Shown one piece after another: positions 50,173 through 58,543 of a stretch of 64,000 nucleotides of DNA. This DNA comes from a bacterium (GTDB lineage Bacteria; Sumerlaeota; Sumerlaeia; SLMS01; JAHLLQ01). The stretch is from positions 1 to 64,000 of the forward strand of contig JAHLLQ010000008.1 in the NCBI GenBank assembly GCA_020444065.1, given 5' to 3'. The notes below the pieces were generated by a model. The model was not told the DNA's origin, searched no databases, and worked only from the letters and a program-made list of their open reading frames with translations. The position numbers were made by a program, and so were the translations under genes. Positions within the stretch are counted from its first letter, which is position 1, and every line of letters starts with the position of its first letter.

Positions 50173-51246
50173 TTACGGGGCCATAGGCCCGGCGTTCCCG
50201 CTCTTGATTCCCTGGATGACTTTGTCGATCGCTGCCGGAGGAACAATGATGGACAGGTAAGCGCGGTTTCCATTCGTCTGGAACTGAGCCATTTGCAGTG
50301 TCTGTGCGAGGGCCTGAACGTCCGGATCGCCCTGAGCCTGCGAGTACATCATCGTACCCGCGATGCTGATGGCCTGCTGAAGCTGCGTGACCACGCGATT
50401 TCTGGACTGCTCATCCACACAATCGACGGCGAAGTTTAGGCGAAGACCCTGGTTCTCGGCAACGGAAAAGAGCACCGAGGTCACGCCCTGGGTCATGTTT
50501 GTGATTTCCGACTTCGCCTGGGCCTTCATCTGCTCATTCATGACCTGGCCCTGTGCCGCCGCAGCGTCCATTGCAACCGACATGATCCGGTTGACCAGAT
50601 CAGGCGACATCTCCAGGTTGAAGAACACATAGGAACGGCCGGCGGCTCCGCCGCTGCCGGCAATTGACTTGCTGCTCTGCGCCAGCGCGGTCGGGGCGTT
50701 CGGCTGCTCCACCAGATCGATCATCTTCTTCATATCTGTTGGGCCGTAAGTCGTGAAGATCGTCCAGGCATTCGGCATCGTCAGGCAGACGAGGCGATTC
50801 GGGTCGATGAAGATCGTCGAGTTCTTGTATGTTTCGCCCTTGATCCAGCCAGCGGCCGTGAGCTGCTTCGCGATGGCGGCGCCATCGAATCGTCCGTAGG
50901 CGATCTGGTAGGTCGGGTTCTGAGCGGCGGTGACTTCGCGTGTCCCGGACTCGAGAATCAGCACCTGGCCCGGGAAGCCCTCGATCAATTGATCGATGTT
51001 TCCGGCCGTGTTCTTGTAGGCATCCAGGAGAAGATGAGCCTGATAGTTGGCCTGCCGCTCGGCGGCCGATTGCAGCACTTGCGCGAGTTGGGGGTTCTCT
51101 CCAACCTTCTGCAGGTCAATCCGGCCGATTCCCTCGACATCTCCCGGGATATAGGCAAACGGTGCAGGCAATTGAGCCGCCGCCACCGAGGCCAGCAAGA
51201 TCATCGCGCACAGTGCGCTCCAGAGTATTCTTGCATATCGAATCAT
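50173..51246 (-). CDS. Secreted protein of unknown function
   Basis: A 357-residue protein with a signal peptide (M-I-R-Y-A-R, hydrophobic 9-22, A-A-A-Q cleavage). The mature part has a repeating alpha/beta pattern with many Ala, Gln and Met residues, and an L-A-P/I-F-A-Y-I-P-G-D segment near the start that resembles DUF3352-type secreted proteins. No catalytic motif is visible. It lies between uvrB (27 nt) and the AI-2E family gene (70 nt) on the same strand. Confidence 0.68.
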   Translation of the reverse strand: MIRYARILWSALCAMILLASVAAAQLPAPFAYIPGDVEGIGRIDLQKVGENPQLAQVLQSAAERQANYQAHLLLDAYKNTAGNIDQLIEGFPGQVLILESGTREVTAAQNPTYQIAYGRFDGAAIAKQLTAAGWIKGETYKNSTIFIDPNRLVCLTMPNAWTIFTTYGPTDMKKMIDLVEQPNAPTALAQSSKSIAGSGGAAGRSYVFFNLEMSPDLVNRIMSVAMDAAAAQGQVMNEQMKAQAKSEITNMTQGVTSVLFSVAENQGLRLNFAVDCVDEQSRNRVVTQLQQAISIAGTMMYSQAQGDPDVQALAQTLQMAQFQTNGNRAYLSIIVPPAAIDKVIQGIKSGNAGPMAP

Positions 51247-51316
51247 GAGGAACTCCTCGATCTGAGTATTCGTTTTGGTCTTCCGTCAGGTTCTACGCAT
51301 TTCCTGCTCGGAACAT

Positions 51317-52867
51317 TCACTCCGACTGGATCTTGCCCTTGCTGACGGGCTGCTTGTCCTTCTTCTTCGACTTGGGTTCTTCGTCGTCATAGTGCACTTT
51401 GCCGGTCGTGAATTGCCAGTGCTTCATGCGCTTATTCCAGAAGAACTCCTCGAACACCACGCGGAGCATCGCCGCCGCCGGAACGGCGATGATCATACCC
51501 ATAATGCCGAACTGGGCGCCGACAGCCAGGGCGATGATCACGATGACCGGATGCAACTGGGCATTGGGACCGACGATTTTGGGCTGGAAGACGAAACCCT
51601 CAATCACCTGGATCATTGCGAACAATCCGATCACCAGGCCGGCGAAGAGCAGTTTTGCCTGGAAGGTGCCGTGGGCGTCGCTGAACAGCATGTAGAGAAT
51701 TGCCGGCGTGGCTCCCATCACTGGACCAAAGTAGGGGATCAGGTTACCGATCGCGGCGATACAGGCGATCAACAGTGCGTACTTGCCCAGGCCGAGGACC
51801 GTCAGCCCGATAAACGCGATCAATCCGACCAACATGGCCGTGATCATCTGGCCTCGGATGAAGCCGCCGACCGCGACGTCCAGCTTTTTCGCGACGTCGA
51901 AGAATTTCGGTTCGTACTTATCCGGCATCAGAATTTCGATGATGCCGCGGAACTTCCCAAAGTCGATCAGCAGGTAGAAGCTGACCAGAATGGCGAAAAT
52001 GAGGAAGGTTACCGAGCCGACGACCCCCGATATGAAGCCGGCAATGCCGGAGACCACACGCGTCAGTAGTCCCGCGCCCTCGGTCGCCGCTGAAGTCGCC
52101 GCTGTTCGCACGCCCTCGCTACCAAAGGCCTTCTGTACCAATGAATCGACAGAGATATCGCGTGCCGCCATCCAGGCCTCGAGGCGTGCCGGCAGATCGT
52201 GGGAATTCTCGTACGTGGCAGCACGCCCAGCCGCCCAGGCCGCGGCCGACTCCTGAATATCGTCGTAGGGATTCGGGCTGTCCGAGGACGCAGTTGAGGC
52301 CTCCTCGTCCCAGACCCCGACAGCACTGACGAAATCCTTTGGTGCAATCTGCCTGGGCTGTTCCTCCAGCCACGCATCGAAGCGCTGGCTGACCTCTGCC
52401 GGGGCGTTCGCTGTCCACTGCGCAAACACGTTACGGAGTTCTTCGTGCCCCAGCGTATCCGGCTCGGCGGCCAGGACCTTCTCCTCAACGAACGGCAATG
52501 CCGTATCGACGACGAAGTGCTTCGTTCCCTGGTAGGCGGCCTTTACCTGGACAGTCAGGATCGGAATCACGATCGCGATAAAGACGCCGACGACCAGCAG
52601 GATCATCAGGTACAAGAACGCCACACCCGCCACGCGGCTCAGCTTCAGGCGCTTCTGGAAGAAGTTCACGACCGGGTTGAACACGTATGCGACGACCAAG
52701 GCTACGATGAACGGCGACATGATCTTGAAGAATGTCGATATCACCGGCCACAAGAGCTTCAAGGCCGCTGCAAACCCAGCAATAATAAGCATATATCCGA
52801 TCGTCACCGCAATACGGCGCATTTCGGGGTCCAGCTTCAGGAACGGCTGCTCGGGATTCTGATTCAT
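51317..52867 (-). CDS. AI-2E family transporter (PerM-like)
   Basis: A 516-residue membrane protein. ATG 52867 is taken; the frame runs further upstream, but GGAAGCG precedes this ATG and the body of the family starts here. Family pattern: three or four N-terminal hydrophobic segments, a long variable region of about 180 residues, and the C-terminal cluster P-Y-F-G-P-V-M-G-A and P-K-I-V-G-x-x-A-x-L-H-P-V, which is diagnostic. The family exports or exchanges small molecules or ions; AI-2 itself is not proved. A charged C-terminal tail follows. It is divergent from serA. Confidence 0.9.
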   Translation of the reverse strand: MNQNPEQPFLKLDPEMRRIAVTIGYMLIIAGFAAALKLLWPVISTFFKIMSPFIVALVVAYVFNPVVNFFQKRLKLSRVAGVAFLYLMILLVVGVFIAIVIPILTVQVKAAYQGTKHFVVDTALPFVEEKVLAAEPDTLGHEELRNVFAQWTANAPAEVSQRFDAWLEEQPRQIAPKDFVSAVGVWDEEASTASSDSPNPYDDIQESAAAWAAGRAATYENSHDLPARLEAWMAARDISVDSLVQKAFGSEGVRTAATSAATEGAGLLTRVVSGIAGFISGVVGSVTFLIFAILVSFYLLIDFGKFRGIIEILMPDKYEPKFFDVAKKLDVAVGGFIRGQMITAMLVGLIAFIGLTVLGLGKYALLIACIAAIGNLIPYFGPVMGATPAILYMLFSDAHGTFQAKLLFAGLVIGLFAMIQVIEGFVFQPKIVGPNAQLHPVIVIIALAVGAQFGIMGMIIAVPAAAMLRVVFEEFFWNKRMKHWQFTTGKVHYDDEEPKSKKKDKQPVSKGKIQSE

Positions 52868-52988
52868 GATCGCTTCCGGACTGGTTTTTGGACTCGCCGG
52901 GACTTGTACGCGACGACGGGGTGGATATTCAACAGGGGAAAATCGCAGTTTCCCTTCGATGATTCGGAGAATCCCGCTCCGGGTGTGC

Positions 52989-53016
52989 TTGACAACGCCG
53001 GTCGTCTCTGTACGAT
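52989..53016 (+). promoter_or_regulatory. Promoter of serA
   Basis: Consensus -35 TTGACA (52989-52994), 16-nt spacer, TACGAT (53011-53016) as -10. The serA ATG is 54 nt after it, behind AAGGAGA at 53054-53060. Confidence 0.55.
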
Positions 53017-53069
53017 AGCCGGTTTTGCAACGAAGAGGGGAGCCCCCCGATATAAGGAGAGTTCGAAAA

Positions 53070-54269
53070 ATGAAGATTCTGGTCGCAGACAAATTCCCCG
53101 AGGACAAATTGGCGGCGATGAATTCCCTGGGACACCAGGTGACATTCGATCCGGAAGCCTCTGCCGAAACGTTGCCGGAGAAGATCGGGGATCACGAAGT
53201 CCTGATCGTTCGCAGCACAGTCGTAAGCGCCGCGACCATCGATGCGGGAAAGGCTCTCGCCCTGGTGATTCGCGCCGGTGCCGGATACAACACGATCGAC
53301 GTTGCCCAGGCCAGCGCCCGCGGCATCTTTGTCGCCAACTGCCCCGGCAAGAACTCCGTCGCCGTGGCCGAATTGGCCATGGGGCTGATGATCGGCATGG
53401 ATCGCCGAATTCCGCAGTGCACCGCCGAGTTGCGCGCTCACAAGTGGAACAAGAAGGAGTACTCGAAGGCGGACGGCCTGAAGGGCAAGACCATCGGCGT
53501 CGTAGGCCTCGGCCAGATCGGCCAGGCCCTCGCTGCGCGCGCCAAAGCCTTCGAGATGAACGTGATCGGCTGGTCGCGCTCCCTGACGCCGGAGAAGGCC
53601 AAGGATCTTGGTGTTGGCTTCTGCGGCAACCTGGAAGAGCTCTGCGAGAAGGCAGACGTGATCTCGATTCACCTGGCGCAGAACGCGGACACGAAGAAGC
53701 TGTTCGATCAGAAGCTGTTCAACTTGATGAAGACCAACACAATCTTTATCAACACCAGCCGCGGCGGCATCGTTGATCAGGAAGCGCTCAAGAAAGCCAT
53801 GCGCGAGAAGAACATTCGCGCCGCACTCGATGTGTACGATCCCGAACCGGCCAGCGGAAAGGCCGACTTCGAAGACGAGATTCTCGACATGCCGAATTTG
53901 ATCGGCACGCACCACATCGGCGCATCGACGAACCAGGCCCAGGATGCCATCGCCGAGGAGACGATCCGAATCATCCGCGAGTTCGCCACCAAGGGCGAAG
54001 TTCCTAACTGCGTAAACATCGAAGACGCCCCGCCGGCCAAGTGCACGCTCGTTGTGCGGCACTTCGACAAGGTCGGTGTGCTGGCCAACGTCATGGACAA
54101 GTTGAAGGCCGAAGGCCTGAACATCGAAGACATGTCCAACACCGTGTTCCAGGGGGCCAAGGCCGCCGTCGCCGTTCTGCGCCTGAGCGAAATGCCCGGC
54201 GAAGCGCTGCTGAAGACCATCGAAGCCAACAGCGACGAGGTCATCCACGTCGAAGCGAAGAAGTGCTGA
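53070..54269 (+). CDS. serA: D-3-phosphoglycerate dehydrogenase
   Basis: A 399-residue NAD-dependent enzyme, first step of serine synthesis. ATG 53070 is set by AAGGAGA 9 nt before it. Substrate domain strands include V-L-I-V-R-S-T; the cofactor domain has G-V-V-G-L-G-Q-I-G-Q (Rossmann fold). R-A-G-A-G-Y-N and N-T-S-R-G-G-I-V are the catalytic-site motifs, the catalytic His is in G-T-H-H-I-G-A-S. The last 80 residues form an ACT domain, the site of serine feedback in many family members. The length fits this short class. A strong terminator follows at 54291-54326. Confidence 0.92.
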   Translation: MKILVADKFPEDKLAAMNSLGHQVTFDPEASAETLPEKIGDHEVLIVRSTVVSAATIDAGKALALVIRAGAGYNTIDVAQASARGIFVANCPGKNSVAVAELAMGLMIGMDRRIPQCTAELRAHKWNKKEYSKADGLKGKTIGVVGLGQIGQALAARAKAFEMNVIGWSRSLTPEKAKDLGVGFCGNLEELCEKADVISIHLAQNADTKKLFDQKLFNLMKTNTIFINTSRGGIVDQEALKKAMREKNIRAALDVYDPEPASGKADFEDEILDMPNLIGTHHIGASTNQAQDAIAEETIRIIREFATKGEVPNCVNIEDAPPAKCTLVVRHFDKVGVLANVMDKLKAEGLNIEDMSNTVFQGAKAAVAVLRLSEMPGEALLKTIEANSDEVIHVEAKKC

Positions 54270-54290
54270 CACGGCGAAATCGCTGAATCC

Positions 54291-54326
54291 CGGGGGCCGT
54301 CGCAAGACGGCTCCCGAATTGTTTTT
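54291..54326 (+). terminator. Rho-independent terminator after serA
   Basis: An 11-bp stem with one G-U pair: CGGGGGCCGTC (54291-54301), GCAA loop of GNRA type, GACGGCTCCCG (54306-54316), then a T-rich tail ending in five T. Confidence 0.9.
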
Positions 54327-54441
54327 AGGGATGTCGTCCGGCCGGCAGCGACCCTTCACTGAGTTTGACACCCTCGCTTACGCCCGGCTCTACTGGACCT
54401 GTTGCGCCTCGGCGCGAACATCGATCTGGAGGACGCTTCCA

Positions 54442-55452
54442 ATGGCCTGCGCCGGCGAGTTTTTCCCCGACGAAATGACGAAGGAGATGCTCGAAGCCCT
54501 GGGGCGATCGTTCCAGAGAAGTCGAATGCTCCTGTCCGCCGTGGACCTCGACCTGTTCCGCGCCGTCGGGACGGAGGGCCGCACGGCCGTGCAGATCGCC
54601 GAAGCGCTGCACATCGATCCGCGCGCCACGGACAGGCTGATGAACGGCCTCGTCGTTCTCGGTATTCTGGAGAAGGAAGGCGGGCACTTTCGTAACACGC
54701 CGGTGGCGGCGCGCTATCTGGACAGTTCCTCTCCGGACTTCATGGTGATGCTTCGCCACCTCTCCGCCATGTGGGATCGATGGGGAACATTGACGCAGGC
54801 CGTTCGAGCGGGGCGCAGCGTCGTGCACAAGCCAATCGAGCAGCGCGACCCCAAGAACACCGAAGCGTTCATCGACGCCATGCACTATCGCGGCAAAGCC
54901 GACGCCAAGGACGTTGCGGCGAACATCGGATGCGAGAATGTGTCCCACGTGCTCGATGTCGGTGGAGGCAGCGGTGTGTACTCGATGGAGATCGTTCGTG
55001 GACGAAGCGATGCCAAAGCTACCGTGCTCGACCTGTCGCGCGTGACCGAGATGACGCGCAAGTACGCAGCGCTCGAAGGCCTGTCCGACCAGATGCACAC
55101 GATCGAAGGCGATTACCTCGAGACCGACTTCCGCCACGGATACGACCTGATGCTGATGTCGGCGATTCTCCACATCAACTCGCCGGATCAGAATCGCCTG
55201 CTGTTGAGGAAAGCCTTCGAGGCTCTGGTGCCCGGCGGCCGCGTCGTGGTGATGGAATTTCTGTTGGAAGAAGATCGCATCCATCCGCCGCACGGGGCGA
55301 TTTTCGCACTGAACATGCTGACGGGGACGGAGTGCGGCGATGCGTATACCGAAGCCGAAATCCGTCACTGGATGGAAGGCGCAGGTCTCACGAACATTGA
55401 ACGGAAAGAATCCATCGGCCGCGCGTCGATGTTGATCGGCCACAAAAACTGA
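54442..55452 (+). CDS. SAM-dependent O-methyltransferase (Methyltransf_2 family)
   Basis: A 336-residue enzyme. ATG 54442 is chosen: GGAGGA lies 8 nt before it, and longer starts run into the serA terminator. Residues 1-95 form the winged-helix dimerisation domain (I-A-E-A-L-H-I-D-P-R-A-T-D-R-L), and residues 150-330 the methyltransferase domain with L-D-V-G-G-G-S-G-V-Y (SAM) and an M-S-A-I-L-H-I-N segment in the L-H-D-W position. The same family as the methyltransferase half of the island gene at 15016. The substrate is not known. It lies between serA and rph, 12-18 nt from the latter. Confidence 0.87.
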   Translation: MACAGEFFPDEMTKEMLEALGRSFQRSRMLLSAVDLDLFRAVGTEGRTAVQIAEALHIDPRATDRLMNGLVVLGILEKEGGHFRNTPVAARYLDSSSPDFMVMLRHLSAMWDRWGTLTQAVRAGRSVVHKPIEQRDPKNTEAFIDAMHYRGKADAKDVAANIGCENVSHVLDVGGGSGVYSMEIVRGRSDAKATVLDLSRVTEMTRKYAALEGLSDQMHTIEGDYLETDFRHGYDLMLMSAILHINSPDQNRLLLRKAFEALVPGGRVVVMEFLLEEDRIHPPHGAIFALNMLTGTECGDAYTEAEIRHWMEGAGLTNIERKESIGRASMLIGHKN

Positions 55453-55470
55453 CCTGGAGGTCTATTGCAA

Positions 55471-56220
55471 ATGGAGAACGAAAACACGACGCCGCGCATC
55501 GATGGCCGCATGCCCGCGGACTTGCGAGAGATCAAGATTACGCCGAACTACCTGCGATTCGCAGAGGGCTCGGTTCTGATGGAATGGGGAAACAACAAGA
55601 TCATCTGTGCAGCCACCGTGGCGCCGAACGTCCCGCCCTGGATGATTGGCAAAGGCGAAGGTTGGGTCACCGCCGAGTACTCGATGCTGCCGCGCTCCGG
55701 CAAGCAGCGCAACGTGCGCGACGTCTACCGCAACTACCCGAACGCGCGTGCGATTGAAATCCAGCGCCTGATCGGCCGAGCCCTGCGAGCGGTGTGCGAC
55801 ATGTCGGCCTTTGGCGAGCGCATGATCACGATCGACTGCGACGTTGTCGAGTCAGACGGCGGCACGCGCACCGCCTCGATTACCGGTGGATTCGTCGCGC
55901 TTGCACTTGCGATCGAAAACCTGCGCAAAGCCGGCCAGATCGGAAAGAAACCGATCATCAAAGATTACCTGGCCGCCGTCAGCGTCGGCATCGTCGAAGG
56001 TCGCGCCGTCTCCGACTTGAACTACATGGAAGACTCGCAAGCCGAGACCGACATGAACGTCGTCATGACCGGCTGCGGCGACTACGTCGAAATCCAAGGC
56101 ACCGCCGAAGAAAACCCCTTCAGCGCCACCCAACTCCAGGACCTCCTCGGCCTGGCAAAGGACAGCACCCAGAAACTCATCGCGATGCAAAAGGAAATTG
56201 TGACGATTGAAGTGGAGTAG
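55471..56220 (+). CDS. rph: Ribonuclease PH
   Basis: A 249-residue 3'-5' phosphorolytic exonuclease that trims tRNA 3' ends. ATG 55471 has GGAGG 10 nt before it. Conserved motifs: R-x-D-G-R near residue 10, G-x-G-W-V-T-A-E-Y-S-M-L-P near 67, R-N-Y-P-N-A-R-A-I-E-I-Q-R-L-I-G-R-A-L-R near 87, and C-D-V-V-E-S-D-G-G-T-R-T-A-S-I-T-G-G near 130. The length fits the family. No downstream terminator is seen in the 210 nt that separate it from the AIPR gene. Confidence 0.94.
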   Translation: MENENTTPRIDGRMPADLREIKITPNYLRFAEGSVLMEWGNNKIICAATVAPNVPPWMIGKGEGWVTAEYSMLPRSGKQRNVRDVYRNYPNARAIEIQRLIGRALRAVCDMSAFGERMITIDCDVVESDGGTRTASITGGFVALALAIENLRKAGQIGKKPIIKDYLAAVSVGIVEGRAVSDLNYMEDSQAETDMNVVMTGCGDYVEIQGTAEENPFSATQLQDLLGLAKDSTQKLIAMQKEIVTIEVE

Positions 56221-56430
56221 GGAACTCGTTGGCCACCAGTACAGATCCGGAAGCAAGGCACTCACAGACTTCCGCCTTTTGACAATGGGTGGCAGATCTC
56301 TGAGGTTCTGTTACTTGGAATGGGTCATCCGCGAATTCTCTGATTGCGGTCCGACTGGGATTTTGAGATGGAGGCGTAAATGAAATGGCTTTGCCGCTAA
56401 CGCTAGCAGATTTCGGGAGGGGGCTCCAAA

Positions 56431-58425
56431 ATGCTCGACAAAATCATCGAGGGCTACTTGCTGGACTTTAAGGAAGATCACATGCTGACCGATCTTCCTG
56501 ATGCTGAAGCTTTTGAGAAGCTGGTGAACTACGCCATCCTCTCCCGCTTCTCGCCTGGGAGTGTCGATGTCGACTGCATGGATACAGGGCAAGGAGACGA
56601 TTTCCATATCGATGGCATTGCGATCCTGGTCAACGGCAACCTCATATCGACAGAGGCCGAACTCGCTGGGATCATTAAGAATCGAAAGAACATCTCCGTC
56701 GACTTCATATTCACTCAGGCGAAGACCAGCCCGACCTTTTCGCTAGGCGATATCCTCAAGTTTGGCCACGGAGTCTCTGCCTTCTTCTCCGAATCTGCCG
56801 ATAAGCCGATGACCGACAAGGTGCGCGTTTTTTGCAGGCTCAAGGATGAACTGTATAAGAACAGCATAAGATTCTCAAACAGTCCTGAGTGTCATGTCTT
56901 CTTTGTCTCCACAGGGACCTGACAGGGCGACAAGAACATCGAGCACGGAAGGAAGAGCATTGAGCATGAATTGTTTGAGACGGACCTTTTCTCAAATGTG
57001 ACCTTCCAAATGGTAGATCGAGAACGAATCAAAGTCTACTACAGGGAGCTCAAGAATAAGAGCGTAAAAACCGTCGAGCTTGATCAGTACTGTGACATAC
57101 CCACTGTTACCAAGGTCCGGGAATCACTCCTTGGAGTCGTATCAGCAAAGGAATTTGTCAAACTTATTAGCGATGGAGATGGCAACCTATCACGAGGCAT
57201 ATTCTTCGAGAACGTGCGCGATTTCCAGGGCATGAATCAGGTAAATCAAGAGATTTACGACACAATTCGGGATGAATGCCGAAGTGATCGATTCTGTCTT
57301 CTGAACAACGGAGTGACGATCGTAGCAAGAGATCTATTGAAGACCGGCAAAGTCTTCCGCTTGACGGATTTCCAGATTGTTAACGGGTGCCAAACAAGCA
57401 ATATTCTCTACTCGGCACGGAATCTCGTATCTGATGCAGTCCACCTTCCCGTGCGAATCATAGTCACGGATGATATTGATGTGATTTCCGAAATCGTGTA
57501 TGCGAACAACCGGCAGACTACGGTTCTCCAGGAGGCATTTCATTCCCTTACACCGTTTCACAAGGACCTTGAGGAATATTACCGAGCTTGTCGAGGCGAG
57601 GACAAGAGGCCTCTCCTCTATTACGAGCGCCGGTCGAAGCAATATAGTGGCCAGGATGTGAGGCCGGTGGACGTAATAACTCCCTCTGCTCAGATAAAAT
57701 CCTTTATCGCCGTATTCTTGGAGGAACCGCATAGCTGTGACGAATATTATGGACAGAGCCTAAGCAAATTCCAGGGAGCCATGTTCGTTGATGGGCATTC
57801 CTTCGCTCCCTACCACACAAGCGCACTCATCTGGAATCTGGTAGAGAAGAAGTACAGGGGAGGAGGGCTGAGGGGGATTCAGAAGAGGTTTCGGCCGCAC
57901 CTTGCGCTCCTGATCAGAAGAGCTTTGGGAGGCGAGGATCTCCCAAACATGCTCTCTGCGAAGAAGATGGAGGCGTATTGTGCATCTCTTCGCCGAGAGC
58001 TTCTTCATCCAGAATCCTTTGAGCCCGCCCTTCGCAGTGCAATTCAATCCGTGAAGAATGCCATAGACTCTGAAGCCTCAGGCTTCAGAAGCTTGCATCA
58101 GAAGAAGGCATTCACGAGAGCGCTCTGCGGCTCGGCGCAAGAGCGAGGTCCCAATTCGACGAAAAGTGAGGATGACTCCCATCTGAACGAAGAGAAGGAG
58201 TACTTTGAGGATCCGTACCTTCTTTCCGGAAAGGTGGAGCGCTATAATCCCAAGCGCGGGTTTGGGTTCATCCGATCAGAGGGGAACAACAAGCTCTATT
58301 TTCATATTTCATCTGTAAATGACAAACCCAGGAGCGGCGAACCCCTTCCAGGGCAACGCGTGTACTTCTATGAGGAGTTCTCAACGCCGCTGAACGTGGC
58401 GCGAAAAGTCTCCCGTTCTCCTTGA
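56431..58425 (+). pseudogene. AIPR abortive-infection gene with cold-shock domain, split by one in-frame TGA
   Basis: The frame runs 665 codons from ATG 56431 to 58425 with a single TGA at codon 164 (56920-56922). The pieces before and after are in the same frame and are both AIPR-like. The stop falls in S-T-G-T-*-Q-G-D, where family members often have Trp, so TGG to TGA is the simplest change. Signature sequences after it: F-F-E-N-V-R-D-F-Q-G-M-N, L-L-N-N-G-V-T-I-V-A, and Q-I-V-N-G-C-Q-T-S. Residues 595-660 add a cold-shock domain (G-K-V-E-R-Y-N, R-G-F-G-F-I, L-Y-F-H-I). The upstream piece has GGGAGGGG before its ATG. AIPR proteins stop phage growth by cell death or dormancy. Confidence 0.82.
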
Positions 58426-58543
58426 TTGGGCCGAGCATACATGCCTATTTGATGGCGTGCTATACGAACGTCTAGTTCTGCCCGGGGCATGCAACTACTT
58501 CTGGTATTCAGACAAGGTGCTGAGGGTGCCGTGAGCTTACCTG

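Noticed and set aside
48748-50439. Long plus-strand open frame opposite uvrB
   Set aside because: The minus strand is a complete uvrB; the plus frame is a composition shadow.
52929-54371. Long minus-strand open frame opposite serA
   Set aside because: The plus strand has serA with Rossmann and ACT motifs.
54319-54441. Longer start for the methyltransferase at 54319
   Set aside because: That start lies in the tail of the serA terminator and adds a non-conserved segment; ATG 54442 has a good ribosome-binding site.
56920-56922. TGA read as Trp by genetic-code change
   Set aside because: Many complete genes in the window end in TGA at the family's expected length, so TGA is a normal stop here.
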